A stretch of 64,000 nt of DNA, from contig NW_008246082.1 in NCBI RefSeq assembly GCF_000281045.1, positions 506,971-570,970 of the forward strand, written 5' to 3'. The position numbers were made by a program, and so were the translations under genes. Below are positions 1-11,600 of the stretch, piece by piece. Source of the DNA: Saprolegnia diclina VS20. Its lineage: Eukaryota > Oomycota > Saprolegniomycetes > Saprolegniales > Saprolegniaceae. How positions within the stretch are numbered: the stretch's first letter is position 1; each line of letters starts with the position of its first letter. The notes below the pieces were generated by a model. The model was not told the DNA's origin. It worked only from the letters and a program-made list of their open reading frames with translations, and ran no database searches.

Positions 1-287
1 TCGTGATTGATGATCCGCTTCCGACGTCCGACACTTGCTCGTCGATTGTGCGCGGCGTCGACTACCCTGGAAACGACCTCAAGAGCATCACAGTGTCGGG
101 ATCGGACCAGGCGCAGACGTTTGCGTGTTGCGACGCGTGCGTCAAGACCCCGAGCTGCCTCGGCTTTGTGCTCCACGAAGGCAAGTGTTCGTTGAAATGG
201 GTCTTGCGCGGCAAGACAGAGCTCAACGGCGCTCTTTCGGGCCAGTACACCGTGTCCAGACCCGGACGTCCCGCGTGCCTCGCCTAA
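1..287 (+). CDS. PAN/apple-like cysteine-rich protein, 3' part only
   Basis: This is the C-terminal part of a small cysteine-rich protein. The frame is open from the left edge, so the start lies outside the window, and the stop is at 285-287. About 94 residues are visible. The pattern CCDAC, then C-x-GF, then a Cys followed by a Leu/Lys segment matches PAN/apple modules, which bind carbohydrate or protein and are common in secreted oomycete proteins (for example CBEL-type lectins). A close relative lies at 50385-50711. Both share C-x-S-I-x-R-G-V-D-Y near the start and the same cysteine spacing, and the relative has a clear signal peptide, so this protein is probably secreted as well. The role in wall or host binding is inferred from the family only. 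Confidence 0.6.
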   Translation, partial: VIDDPLPTSDTCSSIVRGVDYPGNDLKSITVSGSDQAQTFACCDACVKTPSCLGFVLHEGKCSLKWVLRGKTELNGALSGQYTVSRPGRPACLA

Positions 288-593
288 CCCGTCGCGTCAA
301 CCTCGTGTGTCCGTTTGTCCAAGGGTCTCAATGTCCATCGCCGTGTCCATGACGCAGAGCTTGCATAGTTATTACATGTCGACACCAATAAGGTCTCTAT
401 CTGTTCTTCTTCTGTTGCGACGTGCAGACGGACCTAAAGTGCTCCATAACGCTATAACTCCATAGCACTGCGATGTGTCCGTTTGAAGAATACGACGTTT
501 GCTTTTGGCAGCCGATCGACGCCCCTGACATGCAAGAGTGCGGCAGAGTCTACGAGATCAAACCAAGCTTGTATAGCACTGTTCAGTCGACAA
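288..593. other. Intergenic, convergent 3' ends
   Basis: This stretch lies between the stop of the plus-strand PAN gene and the stop of the minus-strand BRCT gene. I see no convincing coding exon. It is AT-richer than its neighbours and presumably holds the two 3' UTRs. Confidence 0.5.
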
Positions 594-3082
594 CTAGAGA
601 AACGTGCGTGTGCTCACAGGATCGGCGTAGTCGACCATCTCCGAGTTGGGCAGCGGCGCTTGCGTGTCATCAAAGAAATTTGGGTCCGAACACTGTTTCT
701 TGAGGGGCGGGGCCAGCGATACCTACGCACCTACTGACAGTATATGTCATTTCCGACAAATGTACCTTGTGACGCGGGGCGACAAAGCCCAGCGACTCGG
801 ACTCGTCGCCAAGAAAGTGATCGAACTGCGCGAGCGCGTTGTTTCCGCCAACGTCCTTCGTCACGCCGATGTCCATGGGGGCGTCCTCACTGGGGGTATT
901 CCCACTGGGGGAGTTCCCACTGGGGGCGTGCTTGATGGGGGTCACCGCTGTCGCATCGTCCCGGCGTCGCTTGATCGGCAGCGCCTCGGGCACCGGCATG
1001 AGGCGTCCGTGGATCATCGATGTGACGAGCCAGTCGGCTTGGACAATGCGTAGTCTCCATTTCTGCGCCTTCTCGTACTTGGGACCTACCCGGATCTGTA
1101 TCAACTTGACAATATGTGGCAAGGTCTACCTTGCGGCGCGCTGCACAAGAGATGCGTGTTGCGCTGCGAGAGGCGCGGCGTCACGCGCGCACCTGCCAGC
1201 TGCAAAAGCGTCGCCAGCACAAGCCGCTCCATGTCCATATACATGGAAATGCTCGCGACCACGGACCTGGACAAAAATCGTCCATTTTAAAAGACGAGTC
1301 GTAGTGTGACGTACTGAAAGCATTGAAGCGGCAGGTTTGGAAACACACTTTGCGTCGCGCTGGACGCGAGACTGAAGAGCGCATGGGCGCGGCGCGGGTA
1401 AAAGCGCTTCTCCTACTCGATCCGACTAAGTACTGAGTCGAGCGCAACTAATTGAGGGACCTCGAGGCAGCAGTGGACCCAGAGCTCGGTCACGAGCTTG
1501 GCGTGCGGCATGGCATCTTTGAGCGACGCCAGCATCCCATCGGGCAGGACGGCGCCGTGGCACACGACGATGAACGCGATGCGCTTGAGGTCGTTGGCGT
1601 TCAGAATGCGCGGGTCGGTCGTGTTGATCTCCCGCGTGCGACCGCCGGCCGCAGCGATCGCCGTCTTGACAGCAGACGCTGGTTTCTAGTATAAAAACGA
1701 TGAGCAACGAACTTTGAGAGTTTGATATCACGCACATGCTCCATCGGCCACGTGCGCAGAAGCAAGCTCAGGATGCCGGTGAAAAGACCCTTGGGCGCTT
1801 CGTCAACCTTCTAAAACCTGCGTCACAACGCATAACCCCGCATGGAAGGTTGGTACCTGCACGGGGGGCGGGGTGGCTTTGGGCGGCGGCGACGGGCGCG
1901 CAACGGGGGGCGGTCGAAATACCTTGGGTGGCGGCGCGATAGGGACAAAAGCGCTCACGGGAAACTGCGCTTCGGGGCGACACTCGAACGCCAAGCACGA
2001 CTCGATGAGCCACTTGGGCGAGACGACTTCGAGGCTGCTGTTGGTGTCGCTATAGTGACGCCAATTCCTACAGACGCACCTCGCTTACGCGTTCCATCGC
2101 ATGGTGTACGTACCCAAGTACGTCGGCGACGATGTGCGTGACGCTCGGGTTGTAGGCGTCGTAGCGCGTGCCCATGCCAAAGCGCACGAGCCACTTCATC
2201 TTGAGCAAAAGATCCTGGGAAAAGCCCGGCAGCCACAGGACGCAGCCATCCAAAAAGTCGCCTGGGTGCACATGTCAGCGCGAGACCTTCGAGAAGAACG
2301 TACCGCAGGGTTCGTCGCGAAGCAGCGCAATGCATTGCGTAAGCTCGTCGCTGAGCTTCATGCTGGTACTTGGTCCGTCGTCGAGAGGGACGTCGTCGTC
2401 GGCGAGAACGCGGTAGTTGTCTTCGTCGACCAGCGCCTTGGCCTCGACACAAGCCGCCATCCATTGCAGCGTCACGACTGGAATACCATGTGCGATCGCT
2501 GCGTCGTACTTGGCGCCTCCTGCTTGCTATGCACAATGACTGCATGAGGCGGAGGGACGTAGGACAATCTCGGTACTTCGGCCAGCAGATGTGAGGTGGT
2601 TCCGAAGATGAGGTCGGTCTGGTACACGGCGCGATGCTCGTCGCAGAGCTGCTCGACCATCTCACGGTCTTCCATGTATAGACCTATGCGAAAAAGCCCT
2701 GTGAATGGCGACGCAAGCGATGATGACGAATGCACCTGTGGTGCAAATACAGAGGCCTTCGAGAATGCCAAGCTCGTGCGCCGCCGTGGGCACGATAGAG
2801 CCTGCGCGCGAGCACTCGACGAGCCAATCGGGCTTGACAACGACTATGTTGGCGGCAACCGCAGCCTTGTACTTGTCGGATCCGACGCCCTTGGCGAGGA
2901 GGTGCGTGACGCCGACGTGGAGGTCGTCGTCCCAGCCCATGCCGAGCTCGTGCACGAGGCCCTGGGCGCCCGTGTTCTCCTCTGGCGTCAAGCCCGTACT
3001 GCATACGATGTACTACACATGATAGAACGTGAGGCGACGTCGGCGCCGACGTGACTGCCACCTCGGCGGCCGCGGGTGCCAT
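594..3082 (-). CDS. Multi-BRCT scaffold protein, TopBP1/Dpb11/Cut5-like
   Basis: This is a multi-exon gene with five BRCT-like modules. BRCT domains bind phosphopeptides, and arrays of them act as scaffolds in replication initiation and the DNA-damage checkpoint (TopBP1, Dpb11, Rad4/Cut5). Each module ends in the conserved Trp motif: KPDWLVEC (about 2960-2770), TLQWMAAC (about 2690-2400), SPKWLIESC (about 2240-1980), TELWVHCC (about 1800-1450) and QADWLVTS (about 1310-1000). Introns of 40-50 nt are needed to join them, for example 43 nt at the last junction, after which the frame stays open through an acidic tail to the stop at 594-596. The linker after module 3 is Pro-rich. The linker after module 5 carries SPSGN/TPSED repeats from a 15-bp DNA repeat near 888-930. 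The chosen ATG at 3082 begins an Ala-rich leader. Other multi-BRCT families (PAXIP1-like, REV1-like) are possible, but no other catalytic domain is visible. Confidence 0.72.
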
Positions 3083-3894
3083 TGGAACGCGGGACGACCT
3101 TATCCGGCTCAACACAATCTCAGAGGTGAGAATGCATTTTTCCCCGGCAGTTACGACACGCAGATAAAGGCGATACCAGCTCGCCGTGGCCCACCGCCAG
3201 AGACAGCTTCTGCGACCCGATGCAATACCCTCAACGTTGCAGGAGGTGCCTTCGCGGAGCTGTGTACGGCAAGCTCCAAGGCTTGCGCGATGGAGCTTGC
3301 CCGATACGTCCATCTGACACGTTGATGCGCCAGTTTGCACTTGCAAGACGTCGCTAGCTACTCGCCAAAGACATGACGTTGACGGAAGACGCAGCGAGGG
3401 CCAGGGACCCTGCGACAACGGTGCTCCGCGCTTTCCTCGAGCTTTTGTTGTCATCGCCACCGAGAAATTCTCGTATGGCATTGACGAGAAGGCGGCGATT
3501 CAGCTTCACGGCCCGTTTTCTGAGCCTTGAGTCATACTTCTCTGTCCAGACCGGTGGCGACGACCGCTCATCATGTCCACAGAGCTCCACTGAGCGTCGC
3601 TCGAATGTTTGTCGTCCCACGCTGTCTCACAAACATCGATTTTGAGGCAACCACATTGCAGCAAGCTGGCCGTCATGGGCATGAATAGCTGTTTTACTAC
3701 ACGGCAGATCCCATGCGCGTCGACGAAGAAGGCGCAAGAGAGAACACAGTATTGGTAGTGCAGCAGCGAGCGAGCGCTGTTCAAGGATCCGGATACACTG
3801 GGCTGTTACACGCGGGTATCCGGAAAGTCAGCGTCAAAAAATTGGGAACCAGGAGCGTGCACAGTTTTTTCGCCCGTGGTTCGACCGAGGACGC
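3083..3894. other. Divergent intergenic region, no confident gene
   Basis: This 0.8-kb stretch separates the minus-strand BRCT gene from the plus-strand FYVE-RING gene and should hold both promoters. Open frames of up to about 90 codons exist on both strands (3354-3620 minus, 3373-3645 plus), but they lack a convincing ATG, splice context or recognisable domain. A partial motif TATCCGG lies at 3101-3107, about 20 bp before the BRCT start. Confidence 0.45.
3787..3824. promoter_or_regulatory. Two ATCCGGATA-type palindromic sites
   Basis: ATCCGGATA at 3787-3795 and TATCCGGA at 3817-3824 lie 70-110 bp before the FYVE-RING start codon. The motif recurs before other genes in the window; regulatory function is inferred. 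Confidence 0.4.
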
Positions 3895-5266
3895 ATGCCG
3901 GGCATGAACGGGATCGAGATCAACATGGGCAGCCGCGCCTTCGAGGAAGCGTCCGAGTGCGCGGTCTGCGCCAAGAACTTCCACGCCTTCCGCCGCAAGC
4001 ACCGCTGCAAGGTACATGATCCATCCATCTCCATGGCCTCATTGGCGGTGCCAGAGCTGCGGCAAGGCCGTCTGCCGCGCCTGTGCGACTGCCCACAAGA
4101 AGGCGACGCATGGGCTCTTGGGCCATGGCGACGACGGGTCCCGCATTTGCGACATCTGCGTCCAGAACGAGCGCGCCGAGCAGTTGGAGCGCATGCGCAT
4201 TGCCGAGGTCGAGCACGCGCGCGCCCGTCAGCAGGCCAACATGGAGCGCATGCAGCGCGAGCGCGACGAGGCCGAGCGTCTCGCGCAGCGTGAAGCGCAC
4301 AGAAAAAAGGTACGCCAGAGAATGGCCATGGACAGTGCTCACGGAAAGGCGGCAGGTCGAAGCGTACAACGCGTTGGTCCGCAAGCACTTCGGCGACGCT
4401 TTGCCAACGGTCACGCGGCGGCGCAGCTTTGACCATATTTATCCGCCATCGGACATCACGGCGCTCCACCTGCAATGGCTCGAGTCGCTCGTCGAGCGGT
4501 CGACCGATATCGTTCTGTGCGTCGATCCTGAGCTCCTGTAAAGCTCACGATCTCATTCCATCCTAGGCTGCACGAGAAGCCCATGATCACACAACTCGAG
4601 TCGGTTATTGAGGAGTGCGCCATTTGCCTCGAGATCCTCGAGCCCGGCCATGCCATCTACACGACGGCGTGCGGTCACTCGTTCCATTGGAGCTGCCTCA
4701 AGGAGATCAAGAGTTCCGAGTCGTCCAACTCGGACCAGTGCCCGTCGTGCAGGTACCTTGCAGCGTCAATATTAGTCGGCTGATGGACATCTTGCCTAGA
4801 TCCAACATGAGCGAGGTCCAGATCAAGAAGGCCTGCGACCACCCGCGCGTTCGCGCAACACATTCGTTCTGCCGAGACTGCGGCGAGCGCGTGACCACGG
4901 CCGACGTCAAGGCGCGCGCGGACGAGGCCAGCAATTCGGCGCCGACACCCAACCCTGCGCAAGCTGCGAACGGAGCTACGTACCGCGCGGGGTCGCAAGG
5001 CGCCCTCGTGCAGTGCCCCCAGTGCCGCATCCAAATGCGCGTCTTGCCCCACATGTACAACATGTACGTAACTGTATATGTATCTTCGTCGTTAGCCGAG
5101 CATCATGTTGTACTGTAGGCGTGTTGCATGCCCATCGGGTCACATGTTTCAGGTGCAGGTCGCGCCGACGACGCAGTCGGCGAATCGGCCCATGGGCAAT
5201 GCCCCGCGCAACCCGAACACCGGCTACCCCGGGGCCAGTTCAAGCTCGTATTTTTATCGATCATAG
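3895..5266 (+). CDS. FYVE-like and RING-H2 finger protein
   Basis: The protein begins at ATG 3895 with a short leader and then a FYVE-type zinc finger: ECAVCAKNF, RRKHRCK, SCGKAVCRAC, RICDIC. An intron of 43 nt (4012-4054) interrupts the basic motif that contacts phosphatidylinositol 3-phosphate in this family. A charged coiled coil (about 4170-4300) follows, then a linker. After it comes a RING-H2 finger with CAICLE, ACGHSFHWSC and CPSCR (4615-4752), typical of E3 ubiquitin ligases that bind an E2. After an intron at 4753-4799 there are two further Cys pairs (FCRDCG and QCPQCR) and a low-complexity tail. The last intron (about 5068-5152) leads to a tail ending FYRS and the stop at 5266. The expected role is an endosome-targeted ubiquitin ligase, inferred from the domains. 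The intron near 4517-4566 has two possible donors in the same phase. Confidence 0.75.
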
Positions 5267-5407
5267 CGCGGCAAGCGTCCACTCGGTGCAGGCAAGTGGA
5301 ACCGTGCAGTCGAGTCCATGGCGCGCTCTGCGCCTTCATTCCTCGTATATCAGAGAATATAATTTGCTTAGGTTGATACGACCGTCGCCGTCTTGTCGTG
5401 CTTGCAG

Positions 5408-5941
5408 CTACTTGACGGTTTGCAGGATCTTGTCGGCTTCGGCCTTGAAGTCGCGGAGGCTCTTTTGCTTGGCCTTGTCGAACACTTGCGTGGTATCCTT
5501 GAAGATCTGGGTGTGTAGCTTTTGGACTTCCCTACACGGATATCGCCATGAGTCGCGTTCCAAGCACTCGAATAAAGCTGCCCACTCCATTTCGTCGGCA
5601 GCCACGTCAGCCAAGCGCTTCAATCGCTTGGTGCATTTCTCGTAGATGGCATTGTTGACCTGCTGGAAGAGCTCGAGCTTCTGGATCGTCTCCTCGATCT
5701 CGGCGTCGATGGACCGCAGGAGCTTCTCGTAGTTGCCTCGCATCGTCTTCTCGACCGAAGCCTTGTTGAGCTCGAGCACACGACGCATCTCGTTGGCGCA
5801 TGCTTGGACCTTGGGGTGCATGGGCGCCGTGGGCGCGGGCGCGGGGATGCTCCAGGCGCTGGTCGTCATGTCGATGGGGTTGGCGTAGCCGGCTTGAGTC
5901 ATGACGACGGCAGGTTTCCGCTTTGGTGTTCGGGGGTGCAT
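5408..5941 (-). CDS. Small coiled-coil protein of unknown function
   Basis: This frame is open from an ATG at 5941 (an alternative ATG lies at 5902) to a stop at 5408, about 175 residues. The N-terminus is Pro/Ala-rich. The rest is a long amphipathic helix region with KLLRSIDAEIEETIQKLELF and KRLKRLADVAADEMEW. A 36-nt segment around 5525-5562 begins GT and ends AG. It may be an intron, but its length is a multiple of three, so both spliced and unspliced forms keep the frame. I recognise no named family; it could be a subunit of a cytoskeletal or trafficking complex. It is transcribed divergently from the next gene, with two ATCCGGATA-type sites between them. Confidence 0.55.
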   Translation of the reverse strand: MHPRTPKRKPAVVMTQAGYANPIDMTTSAWSIPAPAPTAPMHPKVQACANEMRRVLELNKASVEKTMRGNYEKLLRSIDAEIEETIQKLELFQQVNNAIYEKCTKRLKRLADVAADEMEWAALFECLERDSWRYPCREVQKLHTQIFKDTTQVFDKAKQKSLRDFKAEADKILQTVK

Positions 5942-5998
5942 CGCTCGGGGCTTGGGAGGACAATCGGGAACTGCCACGCTTTGCGCGCGCGATCTTTA

Positions 5999-6070
5999 AT
6001 CCGGATAAACATGAAACTGTCTGGGGAATACAACTTGATGTTTGTATGTTCATTGCGTTTTGTCCGGATA
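5999..6070. promoter_or_regulatory. Pair of CCGGATA palindromic sites in a divergent promoter
   Basis: ATCCGGATA at 5999-6007 and GTCCGGATA at 6062-6070 lie between the minus-strand coiled-coil gene and the plus-strand gene starting at 6109. The position suggests a shared or paired promoter element; this is inferred. Confidence 0.4.
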
Positions 6071-6108
6071 GCAAACGCTCACTCGAGAATTTGCGCGCGA
6101 AAGCAGAG

Positions 6109-8618
6109 ATGGACGCGCTCCATGGCGCCGAGGACGACGTCGAGAAGAAGCGCCACATGAAGAACCCATGGAAGGAGTCGTACCAGTCGCTTCTTGGCTC
6201 TTCCTTCGGACCTTCCAGCGACATGGCGCCGGCGCCGACCCAGGAGCGCCAGCGTTCCGTCGACCTGCAGCATGGTAACCTCGCCGGCAAAGTGACATGC
6301 TACATGCACATTGTATCGTAGAGATCAGCAAGAGCTCGCTGAACGTGCATGTCCGATTGGGTCGGATGCAAGTATGGGAAGCTGGGAATGCGATCGTGCT
6401 TGCGTAGAGCTTTTGCAGCGCCAGATCGACGACTTGGCGAAGGCCAGCACGAATGTGCGAAGTCAACTTGCGTTGGAGAGCCATGTCTCACGCCAAGTAG
6501 ATGGATTCCCTACTTGGCAAGAACCCGATGAAACGCGCCCCAAGAAGTAGTGCAGGTCAGCATGAGAGCGCCGCCGAGCAAGTCGAACCCGACGACGCCA
6601 GCTTGATCGATGCCCTCGCGGTCATGGTGGAGAGAATCCACACGCACCCCGACCTTGCGCGAGACGTGCAGCTAGCATCGTGGCAACAAGCTCTGCACAT
6701 TCCCAGAATCGATTGGGGACAATTCCAGGGCCTTGCTCTCGACGATGCCCAGTTCGATCGACCGAAGCCGTTTACCGACTGCTTTAAGGAGGTTCCCGAG
6801 TCTCATGACGCGGGCAAAGAAGCTTTCTGTGCGCTGTGTATATGCATGTCGATCTTGTCTCATGGTTGCGTAGTCGTCAAGTGCTTGAAGAGCATCAAAC
6901 CCTTTGTCATGGACGACTTTGTCCAGATCAACGACAGTCTCGACGACGGTATACTGCTTTATCGGAATAGCTTACCTGAATGACCAGGTCTAGATACGGT
7001 GAACGATCCAATGGGGTCGATAGAAATGGACTATGACATGCCCGACCCGCTCGACGCCGATGATGCAGAGCCTTTCGACCTCGACGCACCAATGATTGAT
7101 GAGCCTCAACCCTTCAGCGACCAAAATATGATAGATGACAACCAGCTGCCCAGGTTTATTCTCAATTGCTGAGCGATGCTTTTCAACACAAACGTAGAGA
7201 TGACGGCATCGAAGACATCTCGGACATTGAAGATTCACGACCACACATTGCACAAGCAGGACGTGCCAATGCACGCCCAGCAAGTTTGGCGTTTGAGCCA
7301 GCTCTCGAACAAAACAGCCCCTCGCAACCCCATACGGACGACGTCGGCTCAATTGAAGGACCAGGCGTGGACAATTCGTCGCTACAAGCAAAGATTCTCC
7401 AGGCATTCCAACGAGCCAAAGACGCTTCACAACGGAGACCAAAAGCGCTGAAGCACACAAAGCGGTACAGTGGCTCTGCGAGTATGACACAATGTCTAAA
7501 AATGACATGCGTAGGGCAACTCCAGAACAGGTTGTTTGCTCTCCAGTTCTATCCGCAGCTTATTTAGTTTTCGTGATAGTTTCGAAAGCCACTACAGCAC
7601 TTTTTCCCATCGGCAAAGGCCAACGCGTCAGCTATTACCAACCCCATCTTGCCGGCGCCAATTTGCCTTCCCAAGTCAATTCGCGATCTGCCAAGTACCG
7701 GCTTTGTCCTTGAAACAAGTGGCGGCCTTTCCCAACTGCAGTGCCAACTTTTGGCCCAGTTTCCGATTCCAGCAACAGTCCAAACGACGTGCACGTGTCC
7801 GTGGAGGCTTTGTGAAAGCACCGCGCATGGTACGTCTCTGCCCATTGGAAATCCAATCCATACCAATCTGTAGACACCGAAGGCGACGTCGATATGGGAG
7901 GCGGCGACGCCAGCGAACATCTCTTACCGGTGATGCACCTCTACATGGCCGCAAAGACAGTATACATAGCGTTGTTGTGCAGGTCATGCCGGCTGAGGCT
8001 GAAGCTGAGCATCCGGTTCCGGTAAGTTTTGTAGGGTTATGAAGGTCGTCAAGCGAAAAGCCCGACTGTTGTAGAGTGTGGTCATGGTGGCGACACCGAG
8101 CGCGACTTCAGCTCGTCCTCGCTCCAGCAGCTCCAGTCTAATTGAACCCAGCTTGAAGCGATTGCGCACGGTGGCTCGACCTTCCCGTCCAATGTCGCTC
8201 AAGATGGTCATGGAATTGGTGACGACGGAAGTCGAGAAGTCTGCATCGACGACACAAACGAGGTACTTCCACTCGGTGCACACTGATGCTACTGGTTATC
8301 ACACGCATCTGTAGTTTTCTGTCCAGTATATTGGAATCATTTGAAGGACAAGTCACGCCCCAGCGGTGCGTGACGATGCTTATATCTTCAGATTTTGATC
8401 TCAGGTCCTCGCTAGGGCATTTGTCGCGCTTATCTTTCTGGCGTCACGCTCCAACGACAACGTACGGAGCCATAACATGCTCGTCTCTGACTCGTTGTGA
8501 GCTTTAGCATCTCCATCTCAAGGTCACGAGCATGCGCAACTACTCGGACGTCAAAATTCAACTTGGCCATGACGAAGCCTCGGCAGTTACAGGTCGTTTT
8601 CCAGGGTATACCAATTAA
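6109..8618 (+). CDS. Kleisin-like protein (Rad21/Rec8-type C-terminus), tentative model
   Basis: This multi-exon plus-strand unit runs from ATG 6109. The N-terminal part has predicted helices (LQRQIDDLAKASTNV; then DASLIDALAVMVERI). A strongly acidic middle follows, for example EMDYDMPDPLDADDAEPFDL near 7026-7085, then Ser/Pro-rich linkers. Splicing with 44-53 nt introns restores one frame at the C-terminus: FLSSILESFEG, VLARAFVALIFLASR, HLHLK, YSDVKIQLG (about 8310-8575). This resembles the winged-helix end of cohesin kleisins, where an Ala/Arg-Phe-x-x-Leu helix precedes a Gln/Glu-rich turn and a Y-x-D-I strand; that end binds the SMC1 head. The typical kleisin N-terminus (MFYS-like) is not visible. 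The region may instead be two genes, a short coiled-coil one (6109-6550) and a second from ATG 6501. The stop is at 8616-8618. Confidence 0.45.
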
Positions 8619-8643
8619 AAAGGGAGTATTGGCTCGATGCACC

Positions 8644-11600
8644 ATGTCGATGCCTTGGAAGATATCACAGTCGACGCCGATGCTCAATCAGCTCTATCCA
8701 GCGTCCGAAAGGCAGTCCACACTTCTTCCTTGTGAGGCAGGACAAGCTGCGTTCACTCTCGTTGAAGAGGACGATTGCTCGTCAGTCGCAGAGAGTTCGG
8801 TTTCCGAGCCACCCGAGAACGAGCCCCTCAATGAATTTGTCCAGATCAGCCGCACGGTGACGACCAACGCCGAGTCTTACCGAACCTTGGAGATGTACGA
8901 ATGTCGACTCTCCAGCTCTGAAGGCAATTTTTGTGGATTATTAGTCTGAACCGAAATGCTGTTGTCAAGCTCCGCGACCAAGCCAAGCTGATCGAACGCC
9001 TCAAGAGCGAGAAAGTTGCCTTAGAAGAACGCGTTCGGAGCCTTCAGCAAGACGTCCAGCTCAAGCAGCAGGTACACACTGCCGATGACATACATACCGT
9101 CATACTGGATATGTAGATGGGGCACAGCATTGCGCTCGCAAAGCGTGGGCCTGAGCGTAACTTGCCACAGCTCGACACGGGTCGAAACGAAGGCATCTCC
9201 ATCCGTACAGAAACACGCACTAAGCTCGAGCTAAAACATGTCATAGCTCGCTCGCCAGCACGACCACATTCAACACCCGCGTCCAGTCCGCGAGGTTGTG
9301 CGCAAATATTTTCGTACAATGCACGAGACGACATATATAGGCGCCTCTCCACGTGCCGTCATGTCGCCTGATCGCAGTGCAGCGATGACACCCACGGAAC
9401 TTCGGGAAGTGCAAGGTTTGCGTTTAAAAGTGCACCATCTCGAAATCGAGAAGAAGAAACGCAACGACGAGTTTACCGCGCAGACTAAAATCTACGCTCG
9501 AAAGGTGCAAAAGCTCGAACAAGAGGTATCGATTGTTGCATGTATCAGCGCAGAGAAATTAAATCGGTGATGTAGCTCGCAGAGCTTGACACCCGTTTAC
9601 GCGAGCGCGACACGCAGATTCGAATGCTCGAAATACGAGCGCAGCACCAAAGCCAAGAGCTACATGGTAAATTACATGCGCCTTCACTTTGGAGATCAAC
9701 GAATGGACCTATAGGCAACCTCGTGTCGCCACGTATGCTCACGGACGCGATATGGGGCAACGTCGTACCGCTAAAGACGCATGTCGAGCCCGTGCATACA
9801 AAGTCCGATGTTGGTGCAGCATTTGACGAGCTCTTGACAAGCAAACTCCTCGACACGCTGCAAAATCTGCCGGGGCACTACACGAACCAATGGCTTCATG
9901 AAGTCAAGGTATCGCTTCCTTCACAGCATGGACTCTGATCTCTCTTCTAGGAAACCGCAACAAAGCTAGCGGTTGTTCACGCAGGGTTCAAAGCTCTCGC
10001 CGGGTCTTTCCAACGTGCAGCAGCGAGCACGAGCTTGTACGACCTCGTGCAGCTCATGTCCACCGAAGCGCTCGCGCTCGTTGGCGCCGAAGAGGTTGCC
10101 TGCATGACACACGCATCAATTGGGTCAAATGCGTCGTAGGCATTCGTGTTTGTCGTCGATCAATTCCAGAAGAACGAACTGTGGTGTCGCAGCATGCGCG
10201 GTGACGGGGAGCTCGTGACGTCGCGCTTCCAGATCCCGCCCGTGTCTGTCGCGCTGCAATCGTCCTACAGCGAATACATGGCACATCAACCTGCAAAGCA
10301 CACGCACCACAAGTCGACCGTGCGGCGCTATTTACCGAGATGTCGCTGAAATCTCATTTAGACGCCCGCGATACCAGGACGTACCGAGTACCACCGTGCT
10401 GAAGCGTTCGTTGGCGCATCTGTGCCCGCGGTCGTACTTCCACACGCTTTGCTACATACAGCGCCGGGTTTTGCGCCTTATGCGTATCACACGCGCGAGA
10501 CGCTCAACATTCCTGGCTGCAAGATCGCGTCGCATCCACTCTACTCGGGCGACTCGACAAGCACGGACCGGCTCATCGCACTAAAGAGCTCGGCGACGCT
10601 GCTACTGCCCATCTGCAGCTCCGACAGTTTGGAGCCGATTGCGATTTTGCAGGTTCGCCATCAGCGTTTTCGATAAATTGTGCCGATAATGGCGTTGTAG
10701 GTGTGCGGGAAAACCCAAACGTTTCGTGGCATGGGCATCGAGGTCGAGGTTGAGAACTGCCGCCCCTTCTCACACGAAGACCAGCTGCTACTCGCTGCCT
10801 TTGCCAACTTTTGCGGTGGAATGCTAAAGAAAGTGATGAGCTTTGCCGAGCTCGAGACCAACCGCCGCAGCGAATACGTGGGCTTCTTTCTAGACAATGA
10901 ATGCCATGTCGTCATTCGGCGCGTAGGAGCTCTTGAGCTTGTCGCGACAAATCTTCACGTGCCTCGACTTCAAGAAGCTCTCAATGCTCGTTATGAAATC
11001 GACCAAAGAACTTCTCGACACGGGTAGAGGACCCCGCATCACGACCGTAGTGAGCCCAATTGTATCTTTCTTGTAGATCGCTGCACGCTGTTTGTCACAA
11101 AGATGACGTCGCCGACAGGTATATACATCCTAACACGGCGTCTCTAACCTCGGTACTAGAGACGGTGCTGAGTGCATGGCAGTCAGACATGGGCACCGGC
11201 AGCATCGATTTTCACAAAGGTACCATGATAAGATTTCCTTTGGTCGAAATTCTTACATTTTGCCAGGCACGGAAATCGTAGTTCGACATGGCGAAGGCAT
11301 TGCTGGGGCGTGCGCCGAGCTGCGTTCGCTCGTGAACGTTCCCGATGCCTACGAGGACAAGCGCTTCAACCGCGTACGCGTTCCACTGTTTCTTATGTTT
11401 GCTTGATCGCGTTTTCACTAGGCCTATGACGAAAAAACAAAGTACCGCACCAAGAGCATCCTTGCCGCCCCCATAATGAGCTCCAAGTCAACGCTTCTCG
11501 GCGTCATCCAAATGATCAACAAGTCGGGCGGGACGCCATTCCGTGCCAAAGACGAAGAGCACCTTGTCGTCGTCGCACAGCTCATTGCCCTCGCCATGGA

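Noticed and set aside
3354-3620. Possible small gene on the minus strand
   Set aside because: No suitable ATG at its start and no recognisable domain; lies in a promoter region.
4538-4566. 29-nt intron in the FYVE-RING gene
   Set aside because: An upstream GTGCGT donor in the same phase gives a more typical 50-nt intron and the same downstream frame.
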